Assembly (NCBI RefSeq): GCF_954871325.1 | Contig: NC_088776.1 | Location: 27,266,508 to 27,330,507, forward strand | Source: Gordionus sp. m RMFG-2023 | Lineage: Eukaryota; Nematomorpha; Gordioida; Chordodea; Parachordodidae | Length of the DNA: 64,000 bases | Direction of reading: 5' to 3' | Shown here: positions 1 through 10,514 of the stretch, one piece after another | Layout: each line of letters opens with the position of its first letter | How positions within the stretch are numbered: the first letter of the stretch is position 1 | The notes under the pieces: generated by a model | The model's input: the letters and a program-made list of their open reading frames with translations, nothing else | What the model was told of the DNA's origin: nothing | The model's database searches: none | Made by a program: the position numbers and the translations under genes

Positions 1-1230
1 ATTGGTCTATGAACATAAAATACACCATCATTTGTTAAATGTAAAAGTTTCAGGCAGGAAGGGCAGTTGTAATATCATAAAGCGGTAATGAATAGAGCAA
101 GGGCTATTGCCAAATATTAGAATGTAAAGCAAATAACCTGAGTGAATGGAACGACTACATGTGAGAAAAATAAATTAATGTGATAATTAATGAATTTAAA
201 GCTATATCCAGATGCAATAAAACATTGATAAAAAAAGGCGCAATTATGAATGAATTTAAGGTTAAATATATCCAGACGCGAAAATAAAATATGATAAAAA
301 GAAGCTCGAATTGATAAATTTATCCAATTCCACGTGGTTTAAATAAGAGAAATAAAGTCATGTTATGTGTCAAGGAAAATAAAGGCCTAAACTGGGAAAT
401 AGGTTTGATTATATTAAGTGAATGAATCAGGATATGTGAAGTCACGATAATGAATACCTCGAAAATGATGCTAGATTAAAAAGAAAAAGATAATCCGAAG
501 CAAAGCGAGCGAATAAAATTGAAACAGAGAAAATTATTAATATGCGATTAATAAATTTTAATTTTTTGCCAACAAACCAATAGACGAGATGAAATATATA
601 AGATATAATTAAATCGCGCGATAAATAATTTAGCGATAAAAAAAATTGTGTTTAATTCAACGGTTTTTATTTAAAAAAATAATGAACTCTGATACAAAAA
701 CAGAATAGCTCCAAATTTGACAAAATGTAGCGAAATATTGGTAAGTTTTAATATGTATGATAAGCCACAATTGGATAAGAAAGTGTATAATAGTGCGATA
801 ATTAAAGCTGAATGGCGAAATATAAAAGAGATAATTGGAATTTAAAGGAAAAAAGAATACTCAATACTTCCTGTAAGAAGTCTATGAATTGATGTGCGAA
901 AAAAGCAAAGGAATAATAAATATGTAGACAAAAAATATCGAGCAAAGCTCATATTAAATACTTTATATATAAATCTATATTGAAATAGACATGAAAAATA
1001 TTTAAAAAATGAATAAATATATCAAATTTAAAAAAAAATATTTAAAATAAAGAAGTAATATTTATATTAAAAACTTTTATTTAAAAGGAGAATGCTAAGT
1101 GAACAGTTCAGGCCAAGAATTAATTATATAATTGAACCAAATTATTATGATATCAATATTTTGTTTCAATTTATAAAATTGGGAGATATGTTTTTTTCTT
1201 TATAAATTGCCCAAAGGAGCAAAATGATAT
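1..1230. other. AT-rich sequence, no gene recognised
   Basis: A+T-rich sequence with stop codons in all frames. I see no splice-bordered open stretch, terminal repeats or known element motifs here. Confidence 0.4.
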
Positions 1231-1239
1231 AGCTACGAT

Positions 1240-1960
1240 GGGAACAAAATAGTTATCACCCATCTGGTAGAAATATTTTTGGCATTGTACTCGGTCTGAG
1301 AAGAAGATCATGCATATTATTAGAAGGAGCAAGGTGGTCTATGCAAGTAAAATTCCAGATCAAGGGCTTGCCTGATACAAAGGGAACTATAGTTTTGGCG
1401 TCAGGGCGTTTCTTATATATGCAGAATATGGGTTCAAGAATGCACGGGAGATTTGTATTGAAAAATATAGCAAGAAGGGTATTTATTTAATTGTGTTGTT
1501 TGACAATCATGGTATCCAAAGCAATCTGCGACCTGATTACATTTGTTGCAAGTGTATTGGTTTAAAAATAGTATTCTCAAGCGCAAACTGATTGCATAAC
1601 AAAATGAGTCGTCATCTATTGATTATTTAAGAAACTGAGTAGAAATCGAGCCATTCATGGCCGGAGTTGTTTAAATTAAGTGTCCTAAGGAGGGATTTGT
1701 ATTAGTGATGATCGCCAAAGTTGAGGTAAGCGAAGGAAAGAGATTCCCTATATCCCAGTCTCTTTATTTTAATGAACCTTCTTGTTACATGTTCCCCCAG
1801 AAGGCTTACGAGAAATCAAATAACCAAAATTTAAATAGTCTATATAGAATTTTCAAAATAAAAAGAATTTCTAAAAAGTACCACAATCATCATGGGATAC
1901 AATATTTTCCTATGAATCAATTGCTTCAAAGGTCTGTACCCAAATGGAAGGTTTAGTAAG
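1240..1960 (+). other. GC-richer island with partly open frames, possible decayed or spliced coding region
   Basis: This stretch is clearly less AT-rich than its surroundings. One plus frame reads KKIMHIIRRSKVVYASKIP, then after one stop GVRAFLIYAEYGFKNAR and LIVLFDNHGIQSNLRPDY. A second frame is also open over about 1250-1490 (RNIFGIVLGLRRRSCIL). From 1675 to 1956 a frame is open to a stop; inside it, 1726-1800 looks like a 75-nt intron (GAG|GTAAGC ... TTCCCCCAG|AAG) whose length keeps the frame. I do not recognise the protein. It could be a decayed transposase, a pseudogene or part of a real gene; open frames on both readings make chance or old decay possible. Confidence 0.3.
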
Positions 1961-2199
1961 TAGTTGTTTTTTACCCTCCCTCCTCTCACGTTGGAGCCAC
2001 TGAATAGAGAAGAACATGTATGAATAGTGAAGTGTGAGCAAAAAAGGAATGGGGGAGTTTTATTGGAAAATTTGCTAATGACTCTGCAAGGTTGACATGA
2101 GGATCTTTTATCTTAATCAGGCCTGTGAGACAATCTATTGAAAGGATGAGTGGATGAAGGATAATGTTACAGCATTTGTGGTCTAATATATATATATAT

Positions 2200-3085
2200 T
2201 AAGCTGCATGTGATATGTGTGTAAATAAATAGGAAAATTTTTTTAAATAAAGCAAAATGGGTTCACATATATATTATATACCACAAATGTAAAGATAAAA
2301 TAATTAAAAAATATCTTTTGAAATATATGAATATATAATATAAATGGAATATAATTTAAAATAATTATAAATTGACTAATATATTATTATAAATTGTATT
2401 AATATTTAAATTATAAATAAATAAAAAAAATTTATGGAAACATTTTATTAGTATAATCATTTTTTTTCACAATTAATAAAAGTGTGATCTAAAAATAGAT
2501 TCTGGTACGAAAGATGCGATAATATTTGATATATGGACAAAGAAATGGTCAGATAAGTTATATAACCTTCACATTGGATGAGATATATAAGTTTGATATC
2601 AAATATATACGTAAGCAACAGAATATATAACACAGAAACATATTTTATAGAAATCATTCTCTTTTAATAGATAAAGTTGAAGATGTATTCAATTGTCTTC
2701 ATTAAAATTAAATGTTCCTATTCATTGGCATTGAGTAGGATAATCTTGAAAGTGTGATTGTAACAAACAAATGTCTAGAGGTAAACGCAGACCTAATATC
2801 TTATTCATGGCCCGCTCGCTTACGCTGACCACTAAGATTTTATACCCATCTCCCGATGTTAATTTTTTACCCGGACCCGTCTACTCATGAATGTCAAAAT
2901 TTTTATCACATCCGTCATGCTCGAAAATTTTAGGACCATTTTTAAATGACATTTTTCAAATTTTTTATTCATCAAATATTATAATTCTGTCCTTTTTTCA
3001 TATTTTCGCAGTTATAACAAAAAAAATAATAATTATAAAATCGTCCTTCATATTTTTGTAGCAATTAAGAATTTACTACTAACAA
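2200..3085. other. AT-rich sequence without recognised genes
   Basis: Contains a short (TA)n run near 2190-2205 and otherwise featureless AT-rich DNA. A GC-richer patch at about 2770-2880 (with CCCGGACCCG) may be a remnant of the GGCCCGG-type MITE seen elsewhere in the window. Confidence 0.3.
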
Positions 3086-3300
3086 ATATTGTTGTTTCGA
3101 TTCGAGCAGATTTTTTAAAATGACTCACTCAATATTTTAGCCAGAAAAATATTGCCTAAGCCTCAAGATTTTGTTAATAGATGTCCAAACCATTGAGCCA
3201 TCTATGAGCAAAATTTACAGGCTTACGTAATATTTTTCTGGATAAAATACTGAATTAGCCATTTTTTAAAATTGACTCAAATCGAGCCGTAAACAACATT
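3086..3300. repeat. Palindromic MITE, GTTGTTTAAC family
   Basis: About 215 bp with inverted ends (ATTGTTGTTTCGATTCGAGC at the left, GAGCCGTAAACAACATT at the right). The inside is an imperfect palindrome in which GCCAGAAAAATATTG and TATTTTTCTGGATAAAATAC face each other. The same arrangement recurs at 61351-61506 and 63691-63875 and, in part, at 3410-3505 and 23880-24028, so this is a dispersed foldback family. No coding capacity. Confidence 0.7.
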
Positions 3301-3409
3301 ACTCACATAACATTTATAAATCAAAATTACTTTTTGTTTAAAAATGAAAATATTAGTAGCATTCGACTTTCCTCCAGAAATTTAGTAAAAGAAAAATAAT
3401 CAAATTTAG

Positions 3410-3505
3410 GCCTACCTCGATGAGCAAAATCTCCAAGCTTGCATAATATTTTTGGCTAAAATATTGGGTTACCCTTTTTAAAAGATCGAACCGTTTAACA
3501 ACACT
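3410..3505. repeat. Partial copy of the GTTGTTTAAC MITE
   Basis: Right half only: GATGAGCAAAATCTCCAAGC, then TAATATTTTTGGCTAAAATA and the terminal GAACCGTTTAACAACACT. It lies about 110 bp from a fuller copy of the same family. Confidence 0.6.
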
Positions 3506-3509
3506 AATG

Positions 3510-4812
3510 CTGAGCAAGCCTTGACATCTTCTACCCTACAGCAACGCCACTAAATAAGAGTGGTCATTATTTTTCAATGTTCTAAAATTGCAATTACTAT
3601 AAATTGGCTTAAAAATAATCAATCATCTACAGTAAATGTATATATAATTCTAATTCAGATATTAGAATTTACATCTTTACCATTTTTGTTGAAATGTTAC
3701 TATATCTTATAAATTATTTAAAAAATCCCGAAATCAGGATGGGACATTAAGTTGCAAAATAAATTAATCAGCCTAATGAATTTATAGTCGTCAGTATTAT
3801 AATGGCTACTACAATCATGTCAACGAGGTTTTCATTATTATTATATTTCATTAAATTAATTGTTTATTTTTCAATCAGTATAATTACCGAAAATTTTTCC
3901 AATTAAAGGATTATTTTTTACATTTATTTTGTATTATATTTTTTAATTTTGTTTTTACTATATTTTGACAAATGAATACACGCTTCTTATAGTATACATG
4001 TTGTATGCTTCTGAGAGAGTAATTTATATATAATTATGATATTACAAATCTATCTTTATATAAAATTCGCCTTAGGTTGTTGTAAAATCGAAAAGTCATT
4101 CAAAATAATATAATTGGAGAAAATAATGTAGCATAGGTCACGGTATATCGGAACGGCCTTTGTAAAAATGCGGATAAAATAAAAAGAGTATGATATAACA
4201 CGTAAAAAGCGCTTCCGAAATTATCAATAATACGCTAATAAAAACTAAAAATTTGGAAAAACCAAAAATAATTTTGAACCCCTTTCCATTCAATAATATA
4301 ATCTACGTTAAAAATTAGTTAGGAAAGAATCAAAAGATCATTCCCGAGATTTTATATTGGCATGGTTACGTTCGATCTTTCCCCATCACCCGTTAGAGTT
4401 AGTAGAAATGGGATCAAAATTTTCACTTAAAAATAATTTACATTTCATAATTTATCCAACCCAAAATAAAATATATATTCTACATTAAAATTCAAGGATA
4501 TATTTACCATTTTAAAATGTGAAAATCAATTTATATAATGAAAAAATATATTTAAAAAAAGTTATTTAATTAAAATTATAATTGTTATTAAGTCAAGTCA
4601 AAAAGAAAAAAATAAATAGGTCGGCATAATATAAGATCTTTATAAAGACCACTAGTTATATATAGATAATTTGTAAAAATACAAAATATATTAAAATATT
4701 AGAAAATATATATATATATATATATACATATTGATTTTTAATAACCATCTATGTAAAATCCTTCCTAGGCTTATAGAATATAGATATAGAGCCGACGAAC
4801 AATAAGGACGAT
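3510..4812. other. AT-rich sequence without recognised genes
   Basis: No long open frames. A dinucleotide (AT)n run sits near 4708-4726. A somewhat less AT-rich patch at about 4320-4420 shows no recognisable motif. Confidence 0.3.
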
Positions 4813-6709
4813 CAGGCGCGTATGCAGGAATTTGGTCTGGGGGGGGGATAATAAAATTTTTTAAGAAATATTATTGTTTTTTAAAAACATCAAGCATAAA
4901 TTTATTAGGACTAATAACTATTTTTAATACACAATTTTAAATTAATGTGAATTATAAAAAAATTATATGTAAAGAATCACTTAAATGACCCAAAATAGAA
5001 ATTTGAATTTTTTGAGCCTTTACACAAAAAGTTTCTTAGGAATAATTGCATTTTATATGTTATATATTTACAATGTAAAATCCAATCTTCGTTGTGATTG
5101 AGCTAATTTTTCAATTATTTCATCCATGCTTGTCGTCAAATGCCTATGAATATTCAAAAGATCTAAACCTTTCAATCTACTTTCAGATGTTGTACTTCTT
5201 GGTATGTTTTTCAGAGACCTGCAGGCCCGGCCCCCGGGCTGGCCAGTATTTTAATTTTTTTAAATATACCCGGGCCCGAAATTTTTTTAAAAAAAACCCA
5301 AGCCGGGCCTGAAAATTTTTTTAAAAAACCTGGGCCGGGCTTGAAAATTTTAAAAAAAAAACCAGGCCGGGCCGTAAAAAATTTTTAAAAAAAATCCGAG
5401 CCGTGCCCTTCAAATGGTATTTCTGCAGGCCTCTGTTATTCTTCTTGAAAAAGAGAATGTTCCCTCATTAGTTTACTAATGGGAAGAGTTTATAAACCCT
5501 TTTAATACATAGGGAATTTAATCTAAAATGTGTTTAAAATAATGCATAGCATCCATAGCATTTTTTGGGACTATATCAACCATTGTTAATCTTATAAACA
5601 TAGTTATTCAGCTAGTAAGGCATCATAAGATACTTTAACATCTTCATAATAAAAATCTAACAAATATTTTTTTTTCTTTCACCATCTGAAAAAGGTTGGG
5701 AAGGCTTTTGTGGAAGTAATATTTGCAGATTAGTAAGTGCTGCATGATGAATTAAAAATTCATTTATTTGGGTTATAAATGTATCTGTATTTAAGATATA
5801 CTCTTCTACTTATCCTATATTGTTTTAACGATGAGCTTGCCTTGCTACAAGTCGAGAGAGACAAATATTAAACACGTATAGCTCTGCTTTTGACTCAAAA
5901 ATAAAATATGAAATTCTTCATCAACATTAGCCTTAATTTCCTTGAGTTCTGATAAAATGCTCTCCGCTATTCGCATCTTCTTAATCAAGTCAATGTCATG
6001 TTTTTGAAAAGTAATACTTAAAATAGTTGTATAATTAAATAATATATTCTAATGAGAAATAAAATTTGGAATAAGCATTGAATCCAATAATTTTCTTGCT
6101 TCTGAGGAAATATTTCTTTCAGGCCATTGTGATATTTCAGTAATAGCAAATAATTGGCTCTTTTAACTCCTTAAAAGCTGTTAATGCTTGATGGCAGAGA
6201 CTCTATCTCGTTGGACAAGGTTGCAATTTTTTTTCCCTGTTGGACAAGAAGTTTCAGAAATAATAATTATTTGACTAGAAATTTGAAAATGGTAGAAAAA
6301 TATTACGCCACTAAAAATTTGAAAATAATAAGTAAATATTACTCCGGAAAACTTAAAATCGAAATTAATTGATAAAATAACTTAGTTGATAAATGTGATA
6401 ATAAATGTAATTAAATATATATTTAATATGAGATACGAATAAATATAAATTAATATAAACAATAATATTTTTGAAAAATACATCCGGCATCTGCATTTTT
6501 TGGCTTTGGGAGGGGGGGCATCGCACCCTATCGAGTGGCAACTATTATTCTTATGCCGCAGTTGGAGTATTCTATTCCGTAGGATCTTGTTCCACAGCCC
6601 AGTTATTCTATGCCGCTGCCGACGCCGCGAGGAATGAATTCTATCTGGAGACAGGAATATTGCCACGAGGGGGGGGGGATTTGCCCCCCCTCCGCTGTGT
6701 ACGCCAATG
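4813..6709 (-). mobile_element. hAT DNA transposon (ZMYM/TTF-type transposase), decayed
   Basis: The element is bounded by an exact 8-bp target duplication AGGACGAT (4805-4812 and 6710-6717), the hAT hallmark. Its ends are imperfect inverted repeats: CAGGCGCGTA at the left and TACGCCAATG at the right, each next to a G/C homopolymer. The minus strand carries a transposase remnant; around 5100-5190 it reads RLKGLDLLNIHRHL, the C-terminal dimerisation region typical of hAT transposases of the zinc-finger MYM group. The frame is broken in many places and no intact protein remains. A second copy, inverted, lies at 18786-20709. A GGCCCGG-type MITE is inserted at 5212-5435. By family knowledge the enzyme would cut and paste the element via its TIRs; this copy cannot supply it. 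Confidence 0.88.
5212..5435. repeat. GGCCCGG-type MITE inside the hAT
   Basis: 224 bp between CAGAGACCTGCAG and CTGCAGGCCTCTG, which are near-perfect inverted ends. The interior is a run of about 27-30-bp units of the form GGCCCGG followed by A/T homopolymers (several copies of GCCGGGCC). The CAGAG...CTCTG termini suggest a non-autonomous hAT-type element. Its open frame on the plus strand is a translation of the repeat, not a gene. Confidence 0.75.
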
Positions 6710-6759
6710 AGGACGATTAAATTACTGTGAGAAGCAATTATATTGGCAATTTTTATTTT

Positions 6760-6915
6760 TATGTACCACCCACCTGGGCTATGTCAACTACGGGCCAGAA
6801 TTTCCTTAGTAGGGCCTTCAAAAATTATAATGGAACGGGCCGAGCATGTTATACAAATAAAAAATTCGGGTCAAGCGGCAATAGTATAAATAAAATTGGG
6901 CCAGGCCAGGCTTTC
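6760..6915. repeat. Diverged GGCCCGG-type MITE remnant
   Basis: Irregularly spaced GGGCCAG, GGGCCG and GGGCCAGGCCAGG motifs in AT-rich DNA resemble the interior of the MITE at 5212-5435. No ends can be defined. The open frame at 6727-7101 runs through it and is not supported as a gene. Confidence 0.4.
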
Positions 6916-6919
6916 ATAA

Positions 6920-8030
6920 CATTTACATTTTTTAATTATATAGGGTTTCTTTATAATTATAAAACTAAAATAAGAAAAATTTTACCCAAAAAGTTAATTT
7001 TTCTTTTTTTTTTCTTTTATAGTTATTTCATTTCTTCATTTTATAATTTACTTAGAATGAAATGTGGAATTTATGGTTCCACGGGCAGAATTCCAATTTG
7101 ATAATTCTTCGTACAAAAATAATAATTTATTTATTCAATTTAAAATTAAATCCAAAACTTTCGTATAAAAAATATAATTTCTTGATTTAATTTACAATTA
7201 AATATAAAACTTTTGTATAAAAAATATAAATATTTTATTCAATTTACAATTTAATCCAAAAACAATTTATCAAAAAATAATAATATCTTTTTTCTCCTTT
7301 TTCCTTCAAACATAATAAACAAATAACGTTATTTTAAAAAATACACAACACTCTCCAACATCAATCACCATATATCCCTATCATATATTCATAATTACAA
7401 CACTTCATAACATATTTTTTTAGAAAATTATGGCATCAGATTTATTTCCGATATTTCTTGCTTAAATAAAATATATAAAATATTTTTCTTTTCTTTTTAA
7501 TAAAATAAATTAAAATGTTAAATAAAAAAAATAAAAACCATGGAGAAAATAGGCTATTATTATATGATATGATGAAATGAAATGAAGGATGGTAAGGACT
7601 AGAAAGAAAGAAATTGAACACAACTTTTGGAATAAAATAATGATAAATAGATAATATTAAAAACAAACTAATTATATTTTAAATTTTATTAAATTAAAAT
7701 TTTTTCGATCTTATATATTATTTTATTTTTTTGTAAAAAAACAAATATTTTTTAAATAAATAAAAATATTAATGATAGATGGCGTTAATAAATATAAATT
7801 ATATATACAATTTGGCATGGTAGTAAAATAATAATTAATATTTTACTAACATTGAAATATTAGATATAAAATGAAAAATATTAAATTATTTAATAATATA
7901 TTATATGACATTTGCATAAATTTTAATATCTGTTTGGTAAATAAAAAAAATATTGATTTAAATCAAATATGAACATAGTAGTATAATAATAATAAAAAAG
8001 GAAATATATAATAAAATATTGGAGAATATG
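6920..8030. other. Very AT-rich sequence without recognised genes
   Basis: Low-complexity A/T tracts; the translated stretches are Phe/Ile/Tyr/Lys-rich and show no domain. Nothing supportable. Confidence 0.35.
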
Positions 8031-8035
8031 TTGTG

Positions 8036-9640
8036 ACAGTGTTATAAAAAGTATTGAGGTTAGGAAGGATCATCTTGTGGAATGAGACTGCCTATGAAGC
8101 TAATATAATTAGCCTTGTGTATTGCGATGGCGAGCTTTGCCTTAAGAAGAAGCCCTCGCGGGGTTCACCGGTTAGTTGACGGATGTGGGAGCCGAGTTCC
8201 TTGAAAAAGGATAAGGCATATTTCCCAAAAGTAGTAAGGGTAGTGGAAATGATGGGGATGAAAATATATTCTTGAGAGATTTCAGAATATTTCGCTATTT
8301 TAAGTGACTCCTTTTTCTCAAGTATATTAACTGTTTGATTTGATGGAGCGAGTGGATCAATGCAAGAGTAGTCCCAGACCAGGAATTGACCGCGCTTCCA
8401 AGGAATTTGCGAAATTCTGTCAGGCCGTTTCCCATCAGATCTGAAAAGACCAGAAGGTTCAAGAGTGGAGGGGATTTAAGAGGATCTAAAAGCTCTAAGG
8501 ATGATTGAATTGCATAGATTATGTCTTACAATTCGACTTTTACATGAGCGACAATGAAGACTATGTCTACCATTGCCCAAAACTGCAGAACCACAACCTG
8601 AACATATGTGGGGTTGGGTAATAAGACAATTTAATCGAATACCAATCGCTGTAATTGCAGATTAACAGACGGAATAGCTTCGAGAAACTCATGACCTGAA
8701 CCATTAAGCAGAGAAGAGAATAAGGGACGGTCAGATAATTGCATTGGAAAGGAGTGATTCAACGCAGAGTGCAATAATAGGCCTATCCCAGTCCTTCTGC
8801 TTATTCGATTCGGGAAGAGGGTGATCCGCAGTAATTCGAGTCTTCCATTCGATGATTGCTTCATTATAAGACGAGTCGAGTTTTAAAGAATTAGGATTTA
8901 CTATGTTTTTAGTTAAAAGGCAACTGGTTATGAAGGCTGTTAAGGCGAGATCGGAAGGAGATCTGAAACCTAGACCTCCCATTTTAGTGGGTAAAGAGGC
9001 TTGTGTCCATGCAATTTCATCAAATTTAAGATATTTTCGATAAGGATTTTGATTCCATTTTTATAAACTCCTAGTGGAATGGGGAATTTAAATATGGCGG
9101 TTGAACGAAGTGCGTAAAGAATACGGGGAATATTGAAAATATTTTTCACAAGGAAAAAGGCTTTATGAAAGGGAAGTAGGGAAAATAAATCTGCCAACTC
9201 AAATAAAGTATCCAAAGTGGACTGAAGAAAGGAAGAAATAACAGAGTTACCACCAACGGGGGCTCCCAGATGATAGAGACCATCAAGAGTCGTTAGTTTG
9301 AATTTGTTTGTATTAGGTTCGATTGTATTGATAGATATAAATTCTGATTTCTCTGGATTAATGGAGAGTCCAATATAAGATCCGGCCACCTTGATGATGT
9401 TCACGGCTTTATTGACCTCAACATTGGATCCTCCATGGATACCATCATCAATACCAGGAATGCAAGGATAAGCAGACAGAATTAATTGATTTAATGATGT
9501 CATTAATACCTAAACAAAAGAATAGGGAACCTAGGGGGTCTCCCTGCTGAATGCCCTCGACGGAAGGAATTTTAAAGGTATCAAACTGAAGAGTGGAGGA
9601 TTCATATTCATAAAAATTAAATATTATATTTAATTTAATT
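8036..9640 (-). mobile_element. LINE with RT and restriction-like endonuclease region, 5' truncated
   Basis: On the minus strand, reading from 9640 down, the translation gives a reverse transcriptase palm: GIQQGDPLGSLFF (near 9530-9560), then IDDGIHGG in place of the catalytic xDD box, then LGAPVGGNS and LYALRSTAIFKFP (8970-9503). A second frame continues GGLGFRSPSDLALTAF (8731-8982). Further down are a Cys/His knuckle (CSGCGSAVLGNGRHSLHC, near 8535-8605) and a segment with GKRPDRISQIPW and FLVWDYSC (8350-8445). The RPD...WD layout resembles the PD-(D/E)xK nuclease of site-specific LINEs and of related mollusc/cnidarian elements. The 3' part is only lightly damaged: at least one stop, one shift near 8130, and frame changes between the RT pieces. 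The 5' half is absent. A second copy lies on the other strand at 22660-23430. Clade is uncertain. Confidence 0.8.
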
Positions 9641-9683
9641 TTTTTTTCTATCCAAAAAACAACTAATGCAAAAATTCGTAACT

Positions 9684-9730
9684 AGCCTAAGCAGGAGGAT
9701 CAGGCCTTGCTGATCTCTGATACTTAGCAT
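9684..9730 (+). ncRNA. 5S-rRNA-like fragment (possible 5S-derived SINE head)
   Basis: The string CTAAGCAGG...TCAGGCCT...GATACTTAG resembles the middle of animal 5S rRNA (CTAAGCAGGGTCGGGCCTGG...TACTTGG), which holds the internal promoter. Only about 45 bp matches, with insertions, so it is at best a pseudogene fragment or the head of a 5S-derived SINE. Confidence 0.2.
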
Positions 9731-9996
9731 ATATTAACTAATTACATGTAACCAAACTCACAAATTATGCATCATCAATGGCAACTTATAAATTTATAAT
9801 TTCTTTTTGAAAAAAATTAGTCTAAAATTTTATAGCAAGATTTTGTATTTATAACAGTTTATAAAAGGTCAGAAGTCTAGATATACTTTTTTAAAAACAA
9901 TTCAATTCCATTATCATTAATAGAAGACGCTATTCCCTTTGCATAAGCCAACAAAATTAATTTTAGTTTTAAAGATACTATTGAGACTAATAGACT

Positions 9997-10086
9997 CTAA
10001 AGAATAAAAATGAGGATTCGATAAGCATCAGGATCGTAGCCAGAAATATTTTCTTGTAAGTAACCGCCCAATGTTGATAATATTAT
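9997..10086 (-). CDS. Weak candidate terminal exon, unknown protein
   Basis: On the minus strand an acceptor-like AATAATGCAG is followed by 29 open codons and a stop: IILSTLGGYLQENISGYDPD and then AYRILIFIL. Past the stop the same frame stays open for 35 more codons (LILLAYAKGIASSINDNG) over about 9890-9990. The composition looks more like protein than the surrounding AT noise, but I recognise no family. It could be a decayed gene or element, possibly a distant upstream part of the neighbouring LINE. Confidence 0.2.
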   Translation of the reverse strand: MILSTLGGYLQENISGYDPDAYRILIFIL

Positions 10087-10514
10087 CTGCATTATTTATT
10101 AGGGTCAAAGTATGGTGGTAAGCCACTCCCTCCTAACAGTAGTTACAGAATGAGCACAATATATGTAAATTTATTAATCTCACCTAAACTTATTCGTGAT
10201 TTTTGTTATTTTGGAAATATTTTTTTTAATTAATGTGTTTTCAGTGAAATAGTTGTTATTATTAAATATACAACAAAAGGTGGTAAACAAACAAAGATTT
10301 AATATTAATTTATTAAAATAAAAAGGGGAAAGCAATTAAATAAGCTTAAATTTCACGTTTGAATATTACAAAAGAAATTATGTTAGAAATTAATTTATTA
10401 TGAAAAATAACAAATATTGAATCTTGAAAAAATTTTAATTTTAATGTTGTAAATATTATTGAGCTCTTACATGGATTTATTCTAATTTTACTTATTTATA
10501 TAATCACATGAAAC

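Noticed and set aside
6382-6710. Overlapping open frames on both strands at the right end of a hAT
   Set aside because: They run across the poly-G tract and terminal repeat of the element; the hAT frame itself is elsewhere and broken.
6727-7101. 124-codon open frame
   Set aside because: It is formed by GGCCCGG-type MITE units and AT-rich sequence, with no domain and a low-complexity Phe-rich end.
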